Of a stretch of DNA of 64,000 nt, positions 25,076-40,063 are shown one piece after another. The stretch covers positions 43,865,137-43,929,136 of the forward strand of contig OZ026833.1 of NCBI GenBank assembly GCA_964023205.1. The letters run 5' to 3'. The first letter of the stretch is position 1, and each line of letters starts with the position of its first letter. This DNA is from Lutraria lutraria (lineage: Eukaryota; Mollusca; Bivalvia; Venerida; Mactridae). A model generated the notes under the pieces. The model worked only from the letters and a program-made list of their open reading frames with translations, ran no database searches and had not been told where the DNA came from. The position numbers were made by a program, and so were the translations under genes.

Positions 25076-27713
25076 GATTTCCTAACAATATTAGTACAGG
25101 AATTAAGTTTTAATCTAAACACATTTACTCCCAAACTAAACACTTTAATTGACAAATATCGTACTAATGTATGATTTTAATAAACAAGTTAAAGATTGAA
25201 ACATTCTAATACTCGTGTTATTTGTATTAAATCTGTTGTTAGTTAACTTATTACAATGCTTTATTTACAAAGTCACATAGTTGTATTGTACATTTATTTA
25301 AATCACACATTAAAGTTAAATGTCATACTCATATTCTGACTTAACATACATCGACCCGATATCTACCCCAAGGTGTATGAAAGGCGTTATGTCGGCTGTT
25401 AGTGTCTCTGGTGGAAGCAAACCTATCTGCTTGGTTTCGGGAATTTGCTGTCGGCGCTAACAATTCACACGCTGTGGCCAAGTATAGATTTTATTATTCG
25501 CAGACCGTGAACTATCCAATATTTTTGTCTAATAAGAGACCAAATGTAATAAGCACCTATTATTAGCATTATATTTCTTAATAAGAATTTTACTAATCAA
25601 GCAAAATAACTGGGTGCATGACGTCAGTGTATACGTCATCCTTTTTAAGACGCTTATCGACTGTAAGACCAGTTTCTGTTTCCAAAGAAAACCCCATCAA
25701 TTCTAATAACCAGCAAAAAATGTTTAAAACAGATCATGATTTTAATGATCTTTCTATCTAACTGTAGTAGATAATTAAAAAACGTGTTCGTCATAAAAAT
25801 CCATCATAGACGCTATGTACAGCTAGTAAACAATGCATTATTTACACGCCTTGTAACGTGACTAGGGCTCTTCAGGACGATACACACCTACCATTCAATG
25901 ATGATATCACACGTACTAGATTTTAATAAATTTTATATCAATTACTCAAGTGTTTATATCTACATGCGCACTAAAGTTGAAGTGTTCACAATATAAGTAA
26001 ATCAGCTTAGATCTATACTAACATTCCAATTACAAATCATATTTTGATATTTATCACAAAAGATTATGCATTACGAGTAGTATCGTAAAAAAGCAAAGAA
26101 ACCGAAAATGTACAGCAAACTGATATCATGAAATACATTGATATCAAATTTCGAACTGACAAAGTTTGTCATTACAGAAGACCCTGAGAGTTTAGTAAAT
26201 ACTCTATGTTTAATTTCATTCATCGGATGTATTTAAGGTAAGTCTAAAAATCCCGTATATCTATCAATCAATCAAAAAAAAGAAACTGATTATATCGTAT
26301 GATTATTTAAAAAAGGAAATGAGCCACGGTCGAGTATAAACAGAATATGGTATTTGTGTGTATTTTAGTCTTAAAGTTCGTTCTCTGTGGATGAAAATAC
26401 AGTCTAACTTGTGAAAAAAGGCTATTCGCAAACGGGGAGATGATATATGACAACATTACATAGTCGACACTTTTTAAAACTTAATTTAGTCCAATGTATA
26501 TCAAAAAACTTTGAATATGCAGGGGTTTGTTAATTTTCATAATTTTACTTAAGTTGCAGATACACACATGATTGGGAAAGTCAATATATAATTTTTCGAA
26601 GTCCTTTTACCACAACAAGTGTATCAACAATTTGTATTGTTTTCCACATAGCGATCACTTGCACAAGATGACCTTTGCCCACAATGTATTGTTAATTTAG
26701 TTGTTATTTTACGGAAGAAAATAGCCACTTAACAGTTTAAATTTTGTGTCAGATAATCATATTTGAATTTAATGCTATAACATGCTTTAATCAGACATAA
26801 TGTAATTGTAAAGTTTGTTACAGTTTTAAACATCCCATTTTCACGAAATTTAACTTTTGATAAACTCTCAATCAACCGTTTGAATTCCTTTCAACTTTTA
26901 AAGTATCTTAAAGACCGTATGATAAAATTCTTGATTATTTACAAAATGGTGAAGAAACTAGTAAATCAATTCTGATTAGTTTTAAATTACAGTGAAATAG
27001 TAAGTACTGTTATTGAAAACAACCCCTTTTCCTCGGATAGAGTTAATGAGCAAATAGGTACCGGTTAAAAGATTTGAAGTGTTTAAATTAAGACCATTGT
27101 GGCGTATATTTCCGAATTGATTCATTGTGCCAAGCTGCATGGGGTGTTACGTTTTGAGACATAAAAAAACAATGACAATGACTCGTGTAAAAATCATTAT
27201 ATTTTTTTACAAACGTATGAATATCAATTAATGCTTCTCATTGTAGTATGTGCTATATTGATTGGCTGTCGTTATAAACTGTATATTCTTTGTTCGAAAG
27301 CTGCGTGCTTTAATTGTATTTAAGGAATGGTAGCACTTAAGTAAAAACATGTTGCAGAAAGTTCATGCTAAAATAGGCTTAATTGACCCATATTTTTTAT
27401 AAGGTTCGTTCCATTGATTGGAACTTCCTGGGGGTAAATATATCACTGGATTTTATGGACCGTCTTAATATTTCGTCGGCATATTATAACAAGGCATCTA
27501 GAAAATACTCTAAATCGATTTTGAGTCTGCTTGGTCCGATATTATAATGCTCAAATTGTTTTGGTAAAATTAATAATGAGGGAAAGTAACCAGATTTATT
27601 AAACTTACTGAAAACGTTATAAAAACGAATACAAAATGTAATTACATCACAATCAACTAGGAGACACCAAACGACAAGAGTTTTATCTAATCTTTGCGGA
27701 GTGATTTCAAATC
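25076..27713. other. Intergenic, no gene seen
   Basis: AT-rich with short open frames only. No motif, no recognised repeat apart from low-complexity A/T runs. Confidence 0.4.
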
Positions 27714-27955
27714 TTATGACCTGTGTCTGAGATTATAAAACTTGAGATCAGTATCCAATCTTAAATCTCATATTTTGTCGTTTATTGTTAACAAAACGTC
27801 TTTGGTAAAATAGTAATAATAATAATCAAGCAGCGTTATTGATCTGAACATGTACTCGTCTTTAAACATAAACCAGTGATACATTCTTATCCAGATTTCG
27901 TTCAGAATAAAGTTGAGATTTGAGCTCAGAGATAGCTCTCAAGTTTTAAAAGCTG
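27714..27955. mobile_element. Family E palindromic element
   Basis: TTATAAAACTTGAGATCAG near 27733 pairs with GAGATTTGAGCTCAGAGATA and CTCTCAAGTTTTAAAAGC near 27912-27950. Same structure as the 24858 copy, with more decayed outer ends. Confidence 0.6.
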
Positions 27956-30900
27956 GCACGATACCAAACGCCCTTTTTTCGATTAGCTTAACATTGATTA
28001 GTAAAGAATAAGACTGGATCTATCTATATCTGAAGGATACTGATTTCGCGTGACATGATCGTGCCAAATGAATGAAGTTAAATAAACATGTAAATCTGTG
28101 TACCTGTTTTACAAGACAGTTTAAGATTAGCACACTTAAATGACATGGTTAACGAAACCAGCCTTCATGTTCGTGAATCATTTAAAGCGACTAGACCTCA
28201 GATTTTTAATCAAGAAACTATACGTTTATTTGACAGTAATAATGTAATATACAGCAATTTGTTGCGTTAAATTACTGTAAAGCTCTTTCCATATGTTTAG
28301 AAAAATATATCATTATACCTTTAGTTACACTGATAATTATGTACTGTTTTTATGTAATATTATTATTCAGAATGTATAAAACATCATGATATTTACGGCT
28401 AACACCGACACCTTACTGTGACATTAAGTAAATTTATTTTTGTCAATTTCTCATCTATTCAACATGCATTTTGTACTGATGATGTATGTTGTATAATAAG
28501 TCAAAAATGAATGTATTTTCTGTTCTGGTAGCCATTTCGAGCCTACTCCCTTTAAATGGCTCAATGTATTTCAATTCCAATAATTGTATTGATTAATTAA
28601 AGAGTTGAATAAGGGTAGGATAATAGAAGAGACACGATATTGACATGGATTTGGCATATCCTAAGTATTAAATGCTCAAACAGTGAATGACACACAATTT
28701 TCATAAAAAAAGGTTTAGGTCAAGTAATTATTCAATATTTCATTGATGTTTTCACCCTGTCAAAGTATACCAGATAATTCGTACTAATCTACAAGGACTG
28801 AGTATAATCCTGCATTTCAATGATACATTGAATGAGCGATTATTAATTGTAAACAGAAGATAACAACTTATAGCCACTTTGTTTTAAATGATGATATTGA
28901 AAATCTGAGTGTGTTGTTGTCTTCTAGATTATTGTCGTATTAAATTCTTAGAGATTATACGATATTACATAATTTATCAATATCTAAACAATAAGAAAGT
29001 CGCCTAATCTCTACATATCAGTTTTCTAGCAAGTGCCTGTAATAAATAGATTTAAAAAATCAAAGGGTCAAACATCGAGCAGGCAACCAGTTTACCAGAC
29101 TTTTGATCGCTTCAACATTAATTCCAGGTTTAATTCAAAGCTTTTAGACAAATATCTTGGAATTGTATTCATATTGAAATTAAAGGAGAATTCTATTAAA
29201 TGTATACAAAAACAATAATGTGTGTTATTTTTTCAAATCTCAAAACAGAAAATGCAATTTTTCGAATTGAACTGATAAGAAAATGAAATTAAAATCGGTA
29301 TCACAAGACGCTTATAGATATGTTATCAGCAGACGCTTGCACGAATGTCATCAGACGCTTTATACCATATGAATGTGCACCGTAAAAAATAAGTTCAAAT
29401 TGAAAACTGCTTACAACGTAATTGCGCCTAGAGATAGAAAATAAGATTACCTTACCTCTATTTCCAGTATGATAATTGTCTCAGATCACATCTCTTTCAA
29501 TAATACGTTTCTATTTTGATAAATATCACAAAATGTACCCACAATTTATAAGGAATGACTAAGACTGTTTACACAGATACAATAAAATAATGATTGGACT
29601 AAGGAAATTATAATGTTGATGGTCTTTTATTAAGTCACGCCAATATAAAAATACCAGAGGGGAATGGTAGCCATTAGTTAGTTCACCACTGAGCGGGAAC
29701 AATACATGACTGGCTTTGTACTAATATTGTAGCATTATATATTCACCTTTTGTACATTTATGTTCGTTTTATTTACAGACACCCCTTTAACTACAAAATA
29801 ATCGGTCAAAGTATATAAATTTATAAAGTTATATTTGGAGAATAGGAATTATAATACTTTTTGGGGGTTTTTCGTTTCTATGCTAATTCCTTGTCTGAAT
29901 GGCTTCAAACGTCATATTAATAACCAACTGTTTATTGTTATTTTTTATTGAGCGTCGTATAACAGAAATTGTAAAGCGAACAGCATGATATTGGTAATAT
30001 TTATTGTGAAATGCAAATGAATTTCAATTTCAGCTATAATTTCTATGTTGTAAACCTTTTAATTCAATATGAATCATTTTTAAATTATTTTATACATGAA
30101 AACGTTCACAGTAGCTTTAGTCTGAATCGCGAAAGTCTCCGTTAATTAGCTCAAATTGGAACATTGCAATAGCATTAGAATAATACATCCAAAAAAATAA
30201 TTTATCTTTAATAATTTGTACATATACCCAAAAGATGAGGAGAAAAGGACGCCGGCATACCGGCAAAAAAGTACTGAAGACCCCCCCCCCCCCTCATCGA
30301 ACATTGGACATGATATTCAAACAGGAACGGACCAGTACACGTCGGTACATCTCAGTAAATCGTGAAAACGTTTTGTACCCAAAACGGTCGATGTCTTTTG
30401 TTAAATGCATTTATTGAACAAATTGGTTGACGTGTATTCATGACACCATACTCGTCAAATTTCACTTGACATTTGATATTTATATAAATGGTATCATTAG
30501 ATAATCATGACATGTGAATTATACGGATAGCATTGTTCATTTTCTGCGGTCCTATAAATTTAATTCTAATCTCGTTGAAGAAGAGAACTTTAAGATAAGA
30601 TGTCCTTTCAATAGAACGTTGGTGGTACCAGGTTTTGTTCTACAATGCTTTATAATAAAGTATTTAGCACTATAATTGGCGTCAAATAACATAATTTGTT
30701 ATCTGATATACAATTGAGAACACCAATGTAATATTTTTGTGAAAGTTTCAAACATTTTGATTTAAAATGAATGTCAGATTATGTTTATTCAAGTTTACAA
30801 TGGTTTTTGTTAAGCACAATGCATTTTCAATATAATAATAATGACATTATTTTGCGCGTACTCCCTGATATCATTTGATTTCATTTTTAAAATAACATTG

Positions 30901-31680
30901 GAACCCAAGGTACGAGCGTGATTGAAATTTAAAACTTCAGTAAAATTATAAAAACTAAACAAAATGACGTTATCTGGCTGCATGATTGATTAATATGACA
31001 GAATTGGAAATTTAGATTATTTAAGACGATCTAAGACAAGTTTCAATACGGAAAATGCTATCAAAGTTCTTATCGAATATACATTTGTATTCTTAATTTT
31101 ACAGGCTTGGCTCCAGTTTCACGAACAAAATTGAGTAGAAACACAATAATGGACTCAAGTGTTTTTACTGTAGATGTAAATCGTGTGTCTTTGTCTAGAA
31201 ATGAAACAATTTCTTTCCTCATTTACTTGTTAAATATGCCAGCATAAAATATTTTTGGTCCGGCGGACAAATTATGTCTCAAAACTCCTTTTTTTAGTCC
31301 AAAATCAAATTCCCAATATCAGACTCACTGAATAATTTTTATTGAATAATTCCATATCAAGAGATTATACTGAGCTAGGTTTAAGTGGTGGAAACAGTTA
31401 TTAGACCATATTTGAACCTTCCTTTAATACAACATTCTGAATTGCATACTTAAGTTCTTTGTGAAACTGCCTTTAACGATCATTTCAGTATAAATACTAC
31501 TTCATAATAATGACTTACAAAATGTATTTTCGGAAAGATATTCAACATTTTTTTCTAAAATTCATTCTTCCGGCTAAAGAAGTTATTTATCTATAAAGAC
31601 CTCACAAACAGGTCTCAAAAGTGATCTTAAATATTTAACTGTATACCATCCTGACTGTAAGTTTAAATATATTTATTTTA
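27956..31680. other. Intergenic, no gene seen
   Basis: AT-rich sequence. The only notable point is a C13 run at 30281-30293 within a 60-codon open frame that shows no family resemblance. Confidence 0.4.
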
Positions 31681-31767
31681 GCTCGATTGTGGAACAAGTT
31701 ATCAGAATCTATATTAATCACAATCGAGTCCACTTCCTGGAACTAAGCGGTAGTAGTGTCATTTGAA

Positions 31768-31860
31768 GAATCATAGTCGTGACCCCATTTAGGGCTCGAA
31801 CCCACGATATCTAGGTTTGAGAGGCAGAGACATTAACCATTAGGCCACATCTCCTCTTAT
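31768..31860 (-). repeat. tRNA-like SINE head or tRNA pseudogene
   Basis: Read on the minus strand, it has an A-box-like TGTGGCCTAATGGTTAATG and a B box GTGGGTTCGAGCCC with roughly tRNA spacing. No intact cloverleaf was derived, and it is most likely part of a SINE extending towards 31690. Confidence 0.5.
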
Positions 31861-32949
31861 TGACCTTTGTGCTGAGGTGTTACTGCACAAGGTTTTATGT
31901 TTCTTGTTCATCATGATAACATGTGGGTACTAGTTCCTATACATGTCATAATATAGATATTTGTATCACCATGAAATTTATTCAAATATCATTCATTGGT
32001 TGACAATACAACACAGAGTACATCAGTACAAATGTATTAAGTTAAATTCCGACATTGTTACATATTTTATTGTAAATACTATCTCTTAGTGAGGGTTCTG
32101 TGTGATTTATTGTACAATGAATACAAATGTTTAACTTCAAATCCATTCTATGGTATGTTATCATCAGTTCATCATTGTACTGCAGAAAATATCCAAACGT
32201 ATTTAACTCTAATGGCAAATACCAAATCTTTGAACGCGTAGAGGCAAATAACTGCGAACTGTGATATTCGCAAACTGTATTTTACTATTTTTGCCATTTT
32301 GCTCATCCTTTAGGGATCACCTGAAGGGCCACATCGGAATTTTATCTATCAGTTAGTTTTAAGATATTCTATTGCTATTAGTTCTTTCTTATTTACATAA
32401 CATTGCTTTGGGTAAATATTGACAATATTTACAGCGTATCAGTTCGTCATGATACGAAAAAGAAGACACAATTCTGTTTTGGCCTCTCAGAGCTCCTGTA
32501 AATTAAGAGATCTCAACTATTGCTTTGATTCTTTAGGTTATCTGATGCTCATTGCTCAATGTTGGCTTATTTATCTTTGAAATAAAGCTTTGTTGCTTAG
32601 AAGCCAACGTGTTAAGCACAGGTCCATTCGTGACCAGGAACGTTCAGTTACATCATTTTAATAAACTATAGGTCCAATGCTGGAAGCATATATACTGGAT
32701 ATAGAACAAGTCTAGTGTTATTTTCAATACCAGGAGGCAAGCAATCAAACAGTCACAAAGCCAGATATAGTTGATAACTTACAAAACATACCGATGATTT
32801 AGAATTGTCTGAGTAATAACTTACTTACTTAACGAGAATTAGCCGTCTGTACTTATTGAACGAAGCTATTTGTGTAAAACGACAAATGTTATCCTGTCGT
32901 AAATATTTCTCAAAATGCAGCAAGTAATCATGACACCGTACGGTAGATA

Positions 32950-33114
32950 TACCATGCAACATCTCCGAAGCAACAAAAAGTAATGTTGTTGTTGAGAGGT
33001 GGTTGCTCTAGAGAGGTTATATCAGTAGTAAACTCGTACAGTTGGGAAGATCCATTCAGTTGTTGAAGAGAATTGTTATTCAAGAGTGAGCCGCTCTGGA
33101 GAGGTTGTACTGTA
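32950..33114. mobile_element. Family A miniature inverted-repeat element (copy 3)
   Basis: Starts TACCATGCAACATCTCC and ends GGAGAGGTTGTACTGTA. The ends are inverted with a few mismatches; about 165 bp. Confidence 0.7.
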
Positions 33115-33567
33115 TTTTACAAGAGTATAGATTCCGATCCTCTGATATCGAACATCAGCGTATAAAACATGGCTGTTTAGCATACTTTAACTAGATCTTT
33201 ACTAAACGATATACTTTCAAAATTACTGATCTAACGCGTGTTTCCCGCCAAAATGTGAGTCCCAGATAAAATCCGTCACCGACATGAACTGCCGTACCAC
33301 ATATCAGGTTAATTGTTAAATAATTTTAATTTCGTGATTCTTAAAATAAACTGGGATTAAGGTCTAAGTAATGATTAAGGTGCCTAATCGAACACGTGGA
33401 TAACGGTCACTCACTAATCGCTATATCATTACGTTCTTTCATGCCCCAGATTTTGTATTTTTAAGCATAAAATCTTAATGTTTACCGTACCATTGGGGTA
33501 TCATTTTTGGCGTTTGATCTTTTTTGTATCTTATCTACGAGTGATATTCGCCGATTATATTTTTTTC
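33115..33567. other. Intergenic, no gene seen
   Basis: Spacer between two transposable elements. No coding or RNA signal found. Confidence 0.4.
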
Positions 33568-33828
33568 CGTGGTTTTAACGCCGTTTTTCAACATTTTTCA
33601 GTTATATAAGGCGACCGGTTCACTTAAACAGCTATTTCTGGACCGTATTCTAACCAGTACTAACGTAAACCCTTCTATAAGACGCCGACAACTCTTAGGC
33701 CACATATGGAGGAAAATCGACAATCTTGTCAGATTTTCATAGAAGGGTACGTATGACTGAGATTCGGACCCAGGTCGCCAGGTTACACGTTCAGCGTACT
33801 AATCTCTAGACCACGGCTGCGGTCTCCC
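33568..33828 (-). mobile_element. tRNA-derived SINE, family 2 (copy 1)
   Basis: On the minus strand the tRNA-like head lies at the right (CGAATCTCAGTC and GGTGGTCTAGAGATTAGT-type boxes near 33760-33828). The body has GAAAATCTGACAAGATTG and TTAGTACTGGTTAGAATACG, and the end is GTTGAAAAACGGCGTTAAAA. The same body recurs at 43194-43422, with fragments at 45008 and 59740. Confidence 0.75.
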
Positions 33829-35726
33829 TGATTACAAGAAAATATCTTATTTTACCGGTATTAAACGTAGAGAAAAAAATGTATAAAATACATGTATAAA
33901 GAGAAACAATAAACCACGCGTAAACAATATTTGCGCACGTAAAATGTGATTTATTGTGAAATATAACCACATAAATTATACATTTACAAACAGACCTTTA
34001 TAGTCCACGTTCATACAAAATACGCGTGGGTAAATTACACATGTCATTAAGAGAAAACTGATTAATTTCTATGAAACTTTCGCCAAGTTTGAAGTGGATG
34101 AAATATTTTTATGTAACAACTCATACCGCATCATGGTAACAGTGAAGTTGGACACACGTTTTTAAGCTAAATCAAACAATCCACTTAACGCTTTGAATAT
34201 GGTAATCATTGTCTAAAATCGGTGCAGTAGTTATACAGAACACGTTTGTTGTCGATTTAACAAACACTGGATTATAATTTATAAACTGATGGTCGTTTGT
34301 TTGATTACGATCGCATCGTATCAGCGAAAAAACGCAGTGGTTTAAGAAACTTCCGTGATTTGGGGGTTCCCAATAAATCTAAAGTTTTCAGGGGAAATGA
34401 AATGTCTTTAATATGCTTGAGTATAAGATTTATTCGAATCATCTAAAACTCTGTCAACTCTGTCGAGTTGTGTATGGTCTACACCGTAAAATCCCTTGCC
34501 CCTTATCTCTATAAGCTCGAATTGCATCTTAGATAAAATCCCATATTTGACATGAAGTTGTTCAGCTAGCTTGCGGAAGGTCAGTGATTCTCTCTTTCAT
34601 CGTTTAAGCTGTAACAGTTGCTAAATGACCCTTGCTGCTGGTGCAGTGTTATACTCCAGTAAAACTCCAGGATGCATCATACATACTCCTATAAATTGAT
34701 TCTTATCGAACGGCTGTTTAACTGTAGAAAATTTAATGTAGATTTTAGAAGTGGTTGTGTCCTGGGAATCTAGAGTATATTCGACCTGAAAGTTTCAATT
34801 TAAATTCCAAACAATAGAAGGTATTGTTTATGCCTAAATAGAAACCCTAATGTTGTAGTTTACGGAGGGAAAGTAAACAATTGGGGATTTCTATTGTCCA
34901 CTGGCCCTGAACTACAGCTTCTCAGCCAGCAAGACATCTTAGGCGTCCTATAATAATTCACACGTACGAACCAGAAGCTAGCAACAAACGTATTGACATG
35001 TGGTAGTCCGGGATCAGAGGCGAGTGCTTCGTCTGGAAATATTTATACAAAACTCAATTTGAAATTAATAAAACTGCGTTTTCTGTGTATTGGTGCACGA
35101 ATTGTTGATCTGCACACGCAGCTTGACCTTGTATACACACGTCCTGTTTCCAACTACTTCAATATGTTTGTTGGTATTTTTGTGTCAATGTCAATAAAAC
35201 AGTCAATCTTCATTGATAAAGAAATAATTTCTTCAGCATGACTTTCAGATTAAAATCGTGACTTTAACCACAAATAAGGGTTTGTTTATATTCGTTTAAA
35301 CGGCTCGTGCACCAACTTTTTGCAAAGATATTTTAACATTCAATTTGCTGTTAAACGTTTGACGCCCCGTTTGAAAAAAATCTGTAATTAAAGTTCAATT
35401 CATTAGATAATTACTTAGCGAATGGAGACTTGAGAACGGTTATGTAAGTTTTGGTTCGTAGATGGAAGACAATTTATTTTCTATACAGAGTTAATAAGAC
35501 ATGCGTGTCATGGAAGGGGTGCTAATTAACTTTTTGATATAATCACCTCTTGGAGAGCATCCGGTTTTGGTGATTTTTTTTCGGACTATAGAATAGGCTA
35601 TAATAGCTACTTTTATCACAAAGTCTATATTCCTCAATCTACCACATTCAAACTGAATAATGCGGAGTTAAAAATTAATTTGGTATATAGCAAAACGTCA
35701 AGCCCATTTGTTGTACCTTAAGAAAT
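33829..35726. other. Intergenic, no gene seen
   Basis: Contains an 82-codon open frame (34993-35241, plus) without recognisable domain, splice context or paralog. I do not call it a gene. Confidence 0.4.
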
Positions 35727-35865
35727 TAATTGGCTCGGTAGTTGGGATTGTGATACCGAAAATGCGTTCATGAGAAATCTGAAAGGCGGAGCAAAGAATC
35801 GAACCCACGACCTTTCGTTGGGTAGTCCAGCGCGTTACCCGTGACTCGACCACCGATCACCCTGA
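35727..35865 (-). mobile_element. tRNA-like SINE fragment, family 4
   Basis: On the minus strand a tRNA-like B box (GTCGTGGGTTCGATTC) precedes a body GCTCCGCCTTTCAGATTTC and CCAACTACCGAGCC. A related copy lies at 47727-47875 with the same GGCTYGGTAGTTG end. Confidence 0.6.
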
Positions 35866-35940
35866 TAGCGTGAAATCACTGAATTTACTTCATCGCTTTG
35901 ATTGTTTTATGTATAAATATTTAGCTTATCAAAGCAATCA

Positions 35941-36185
35941 AGACCCGTCTTCGTGGTCGAATGGTCAATATCACTGACTTCAAATCACTGTAACATCTCA
36001 CTGATACGGGTTATGTGTTCGAGCCCAGCTACCGACCATGTCTCTTTATCTGAGAAAATAGGCAGTTGCTTACGGAGAATGGGAGTCTAGTAATGGTTCT
36101 GTCAAGGAACGATGATTAGGTGAACTGTCCGCCTCATATGACTCTGACTGTTGAAAAAGGACTTAAAACTCGACCAAACGAACAA
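35941..36185 (+). mobile_element. tRNA-derived SINE, family 1 (copy 2)
   Basis: Head GTCTTCGTGGTCGAATGGTC and B box GTGTTCGAGCCCA. The body TTGCTTACGGAGAATGGGAG and tail AAAACTCGACCAAACGAAC align along the whole length with the copy at 7792. Confidence 0.85.
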
Positions 36186-37548
36186 ACATCCAAAACAATC
36201 CCTCTTTGATTGACTCATACCTGTTCAATTCAAGTTTTAGTTTTTTCTCTCATTTAGTTTCAGAACTCTAAAATTCGGTTAGAATTGTTTTTAGTCGGAT
36301 TAAATAAGTCTGAATCCATTGCACATATACAATAAAGAAATTAAGGATTAATTTATTGAAATAAACACTTCATGAAAAATTATAATCGTTCGCGTAACAG
36401 CCGACCGTTTGGTGACGTATTATAAATCAGGATTATAATAAAAAAAACGATTACGGCCAAAGAAAGTTCAGAAACCGTACATGCAAAAGAATATCGTTCA
36501 TCTACCTACATTCGTCAAATATCTTATAAGAGCATAATAATCTAATAAAGTTGAATAATAAATTGATTCATTACAAAAGAATTATTACGGAAAGCCAGCG
36601 CTGCCATCATATCTGGTTGTACGAAATCAACGTACAAGCTTGATAAATTTATATATTTTATTTCTGATCATGACATTGTAAAGTGATATTACAAACTGGA
36701 CGATGAATCGAACCTTACAAAAATCTATTTTCCTTGAATGTACAGTTAGAAACACTAGTCGTTGAAATATCATTCGAATCAAGAAATGTATGACGAAGAA
36801 GTCCCTAAACAGACACCATACAATATAATATGTTGCATTCTGTAATAGTTACTGTGAGACCATTTCTTATGTTTAATCCTATACAATTATTTGCATCCGT
36901 CTTATATACGAGAAAGCCTCTTAATTAAGTGGTTGATTCATTTAGTTCACTGTTGTGATAAAATTAAAAGGAAACCTTGATATAAGAAAGTTCTGAGGTT
37001 CTGACCTCAAAAAATATTTTAAACTGAAACATTTTTCACGGCGGATGTAGATAATGGAAGTAGCACTTATGTCCGAATAAAAATGATGCGCCCACGAGTG
37101 ATGGTCTGGTGGGACTGAACAATGTTGAAATCACAAAACCGACCGTTGGGGCCTAAAAGTTTATCTTAATGACGAGCTGTCTTATCTTTATGTTCAAATG
37201 TAGAAGATGTACAGAATGGTTGGCACGATATTTGGGTACTCGTGAAATTATGTAGGTCTTAATTAATATAGAAGATGTCAAAAAGAGTTGTTAGGGTCGT
37301 CAAAGGTTTTCTGTTTTTAAATAAAAAAAGTTAATCAGTATGCATAGTTTTACATGAAGGTTTGCAAACTACAAAACAAATAATATTAGTCATTTGGATA
37401 TCCGACGTCGAATTAGCTTCGTTCAACCCACATTATGAATTCTCAGACTTATATTAAGGATTTTTTCTACTAGAGGTTTAATTATATCACAAATACAGAT
37501 ACATGTATAATCATTCATGTTTGTTCATGAAAATGCCTAGTTTCTCAG
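36186..37548. other. Intergenic, no gene seen
   Basis: AT-rich spacer. No supported open frame or repeat family beyond low-complexity sequence. Confidence 0.4.
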
Positions 37549-37714
37549 TACAGTTCAACCTGTGTTCGCGATCACCAAGGCCACCGCGTGAATAAAGGCC
37601 ATTCATTTAGATAAGATTTTTTTCGTCATTGTGTATTTAGAACAAAATGTCATATGAGTACTACATTATGTCTTTCTCTATGGATGGTCTTTGTACACAT
37701 GTTTGGTTGTAGTT
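37549..37714. mobile_element. Family B miniature element (pogo/Tigger-like ends)
   Basis: Starts TACAGTTCAACCTGTGTTCG and ends GTACACATGTTTGGTTGTA. It has the internal AAGGCCACC / GAATAAAGGCCATT segment shared with the copies at 58283 and 62119. Confidence 0.6.
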
Positions 37715-40063
37715 AATGAAAAGATGGTTACACAAACAGATACAAATTTCTAACATAATTGAAGCAAGTTCCAAACACAATATAAAGAAAGTGAATTCAG
37801 TTATTGTATATTTCTTTATAGCATTTTATGCTTTATAGTTATATTTTCGCTTACTATAAAGCAAAACGAGGAATAGTGTTAAAAATATTCGGTTACTATT
37901 GGCAACAATAGTAATATGATAATAATGTAATAATACAATAATAATAAACAATATTAATGACATTACATGTTGGTTATATTATAAATATAATTGTGTTCGT
38001 TTACAGCGCAAATGTCTGAAATATATTTCTTGTTATGTTCATTATTTTTTTTACAAGTATATAGAACATCCATCGAATATTATAATGAAACTATTAAAGA
38101 TAATTATGATAATAGTAGATCTAGTTGTAACTATAAATTGTAATATATATCAATAATAATAAAAATATTATCATCATTATTATTGGTTTCAGTTTTTATC
38201 ACCCCGAACATTATTTTTAGATAAATATAAAAATTGATTGCGATTTGATAATAAAGAAGAAAAAATGACGGCATTATATTAGCACACCAAATATTTATAG
38301 GAACACTGTTATTTTTCTATATTATTCCCCAGTATTATAAACATTTGTTAAAAAGTATGTGATATATTTTCACTTCCTACCGTAAACCAATTGAACTCAA
38401 ATCTGAACGTCTTCTCTTCCTTAAATCATCCAAGTTTAACAAAATCTCCAACACAGTGAAATATTCATATCATGTCCCGGATATTTATCACCTGCTTTGT
38501 AATGTCATCCAAACACTGATAATTGAAAACGACGACTATGTATCAATTTCTTATTAATATCAATGAGATCTCAATTTCCGAAGTCGTAAATTCCGCTAAA
38601 TTGTAAATCCAATGAAATAAGGATATTATGTTCAAATAACCAGACGAGGTCTAACCAGTAATGTATTTCATATAAAACATCATTTATCAATATAAGACGG
38701 TTTAATTTATAATTTGACAACAAACGCGTTTTTTTACTAAAATAATATATTAATTTCGACGTTTTGATTACGTATATAACGTCCGAATGCTGTATATCAT
38801 TTAATACAAAAAATACCATTGGATTTTAATCTTTATTCTGGATTAAGATAATCGCACAAATCACGGTCGTGTACTTGTGCATATTAACTAATGGTGTGAA
38901 TATCTATATAAACCACCCACTTTTCTATATTTAAATAGAACTAAGTTCGTTGATACTTGAATCTGTTTAATGATTTTTAATCATATTAATCATTTTTATC
39001 GATTAAATCATATTTCATCAATTAAATAAATCGGATTTATTCATTTGATTATAGTTTTATTATCTTATCTATTTAATAGTGTTTTATATATTTGATAATA
39101 TCTAATAGAATTTTCTCCAATTTGATAATTAAATATTGATACAGAATATGACTTTTTATTCATAAAGAATTATCGAAAAGACTATTGAAGTTAATTATTT
39201 GATTCTGTCAACTTTTAGGGAGAAGTACGGAATAGAACAGAACAATATTTTTTTCTTATCATATCAACAGCTTAAACAGTATTTATTTCAGAAAATAAAC
39301 CTCTTGTTACGACGTTTCTTTACCTTTTGTTTTGATTTTAAAAGATTACATAATATTTGAACTTCTTATACATTATTGGATTTTTTTATAATATTTTATT
39401 ATAACAACCGATAAATTCTAGATACGTTATATCGATATTACGTGGTCGATTAGGAAGTCGATACGCCTAAACCGGATAATTAACCTTTCATTATGATGTC
39501 ATAATTCGTATAATGACAAAACATCGGCTGATCCTAGTTTCTTATCCCAAATTGATACTAATCAAGTGTTCATTCTCAAATTTAACATGTAGATCTTTAT
39601 GTTCACGATAGAACTTAGGCGAAGATTTAATGAAGTACTTAAGTGTCTGCGATTTTTCTGATAAAAACAAAGAATTCATCGCGTGTTTTGTATTCGATAT
39701 TTGAAGTTTCTAAATATCTTTCTTCAAGTGGATTTTTACGCTTTTACAAAATGCGAATTATTACAAGAAACAAGAGTTTGTAAATTTGAGATCGACCACC
39801 ATACTCAAAATCCGGCTAACATATAGTTTGGTCGGAATAAGTCGAGAGCAATAATGAAATTTGAGCCTGAAGACTGATCTCAAGTATTATAGCTATAGGC
39901 TCATGGTTTTACATGAATATACAGAATATAGCTTCTTGACAAATATTGCTTTATCAAAAGGTTAATGTATCAAAAGATATATCTATATTTACACCCAGAG
40001 TGTTTTTAATTCGAAATTGGACCACATGTTTGAATGTGTATTGTTCGTATCGTATGTAATATA
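37715..40063. other. Very AT-rich intergenic stretch
   Basis: Contains AAT/ATT microsatellite-like runs (about 37915-38190) and further A/T-rich sequence to 39450. A half-copy of family E lies near 39857-39905 (GAAATTTGAGCCTGAAGAC, ATCTCAAGTATTATAGC). No gene seen. Confidence 0.5.

Noticed and set aside
34993..35241. 82-codon plus-strand open frame as a gene
   Set aside because: No recognisable motif, no splice or paralog support; length is within chance expectation.
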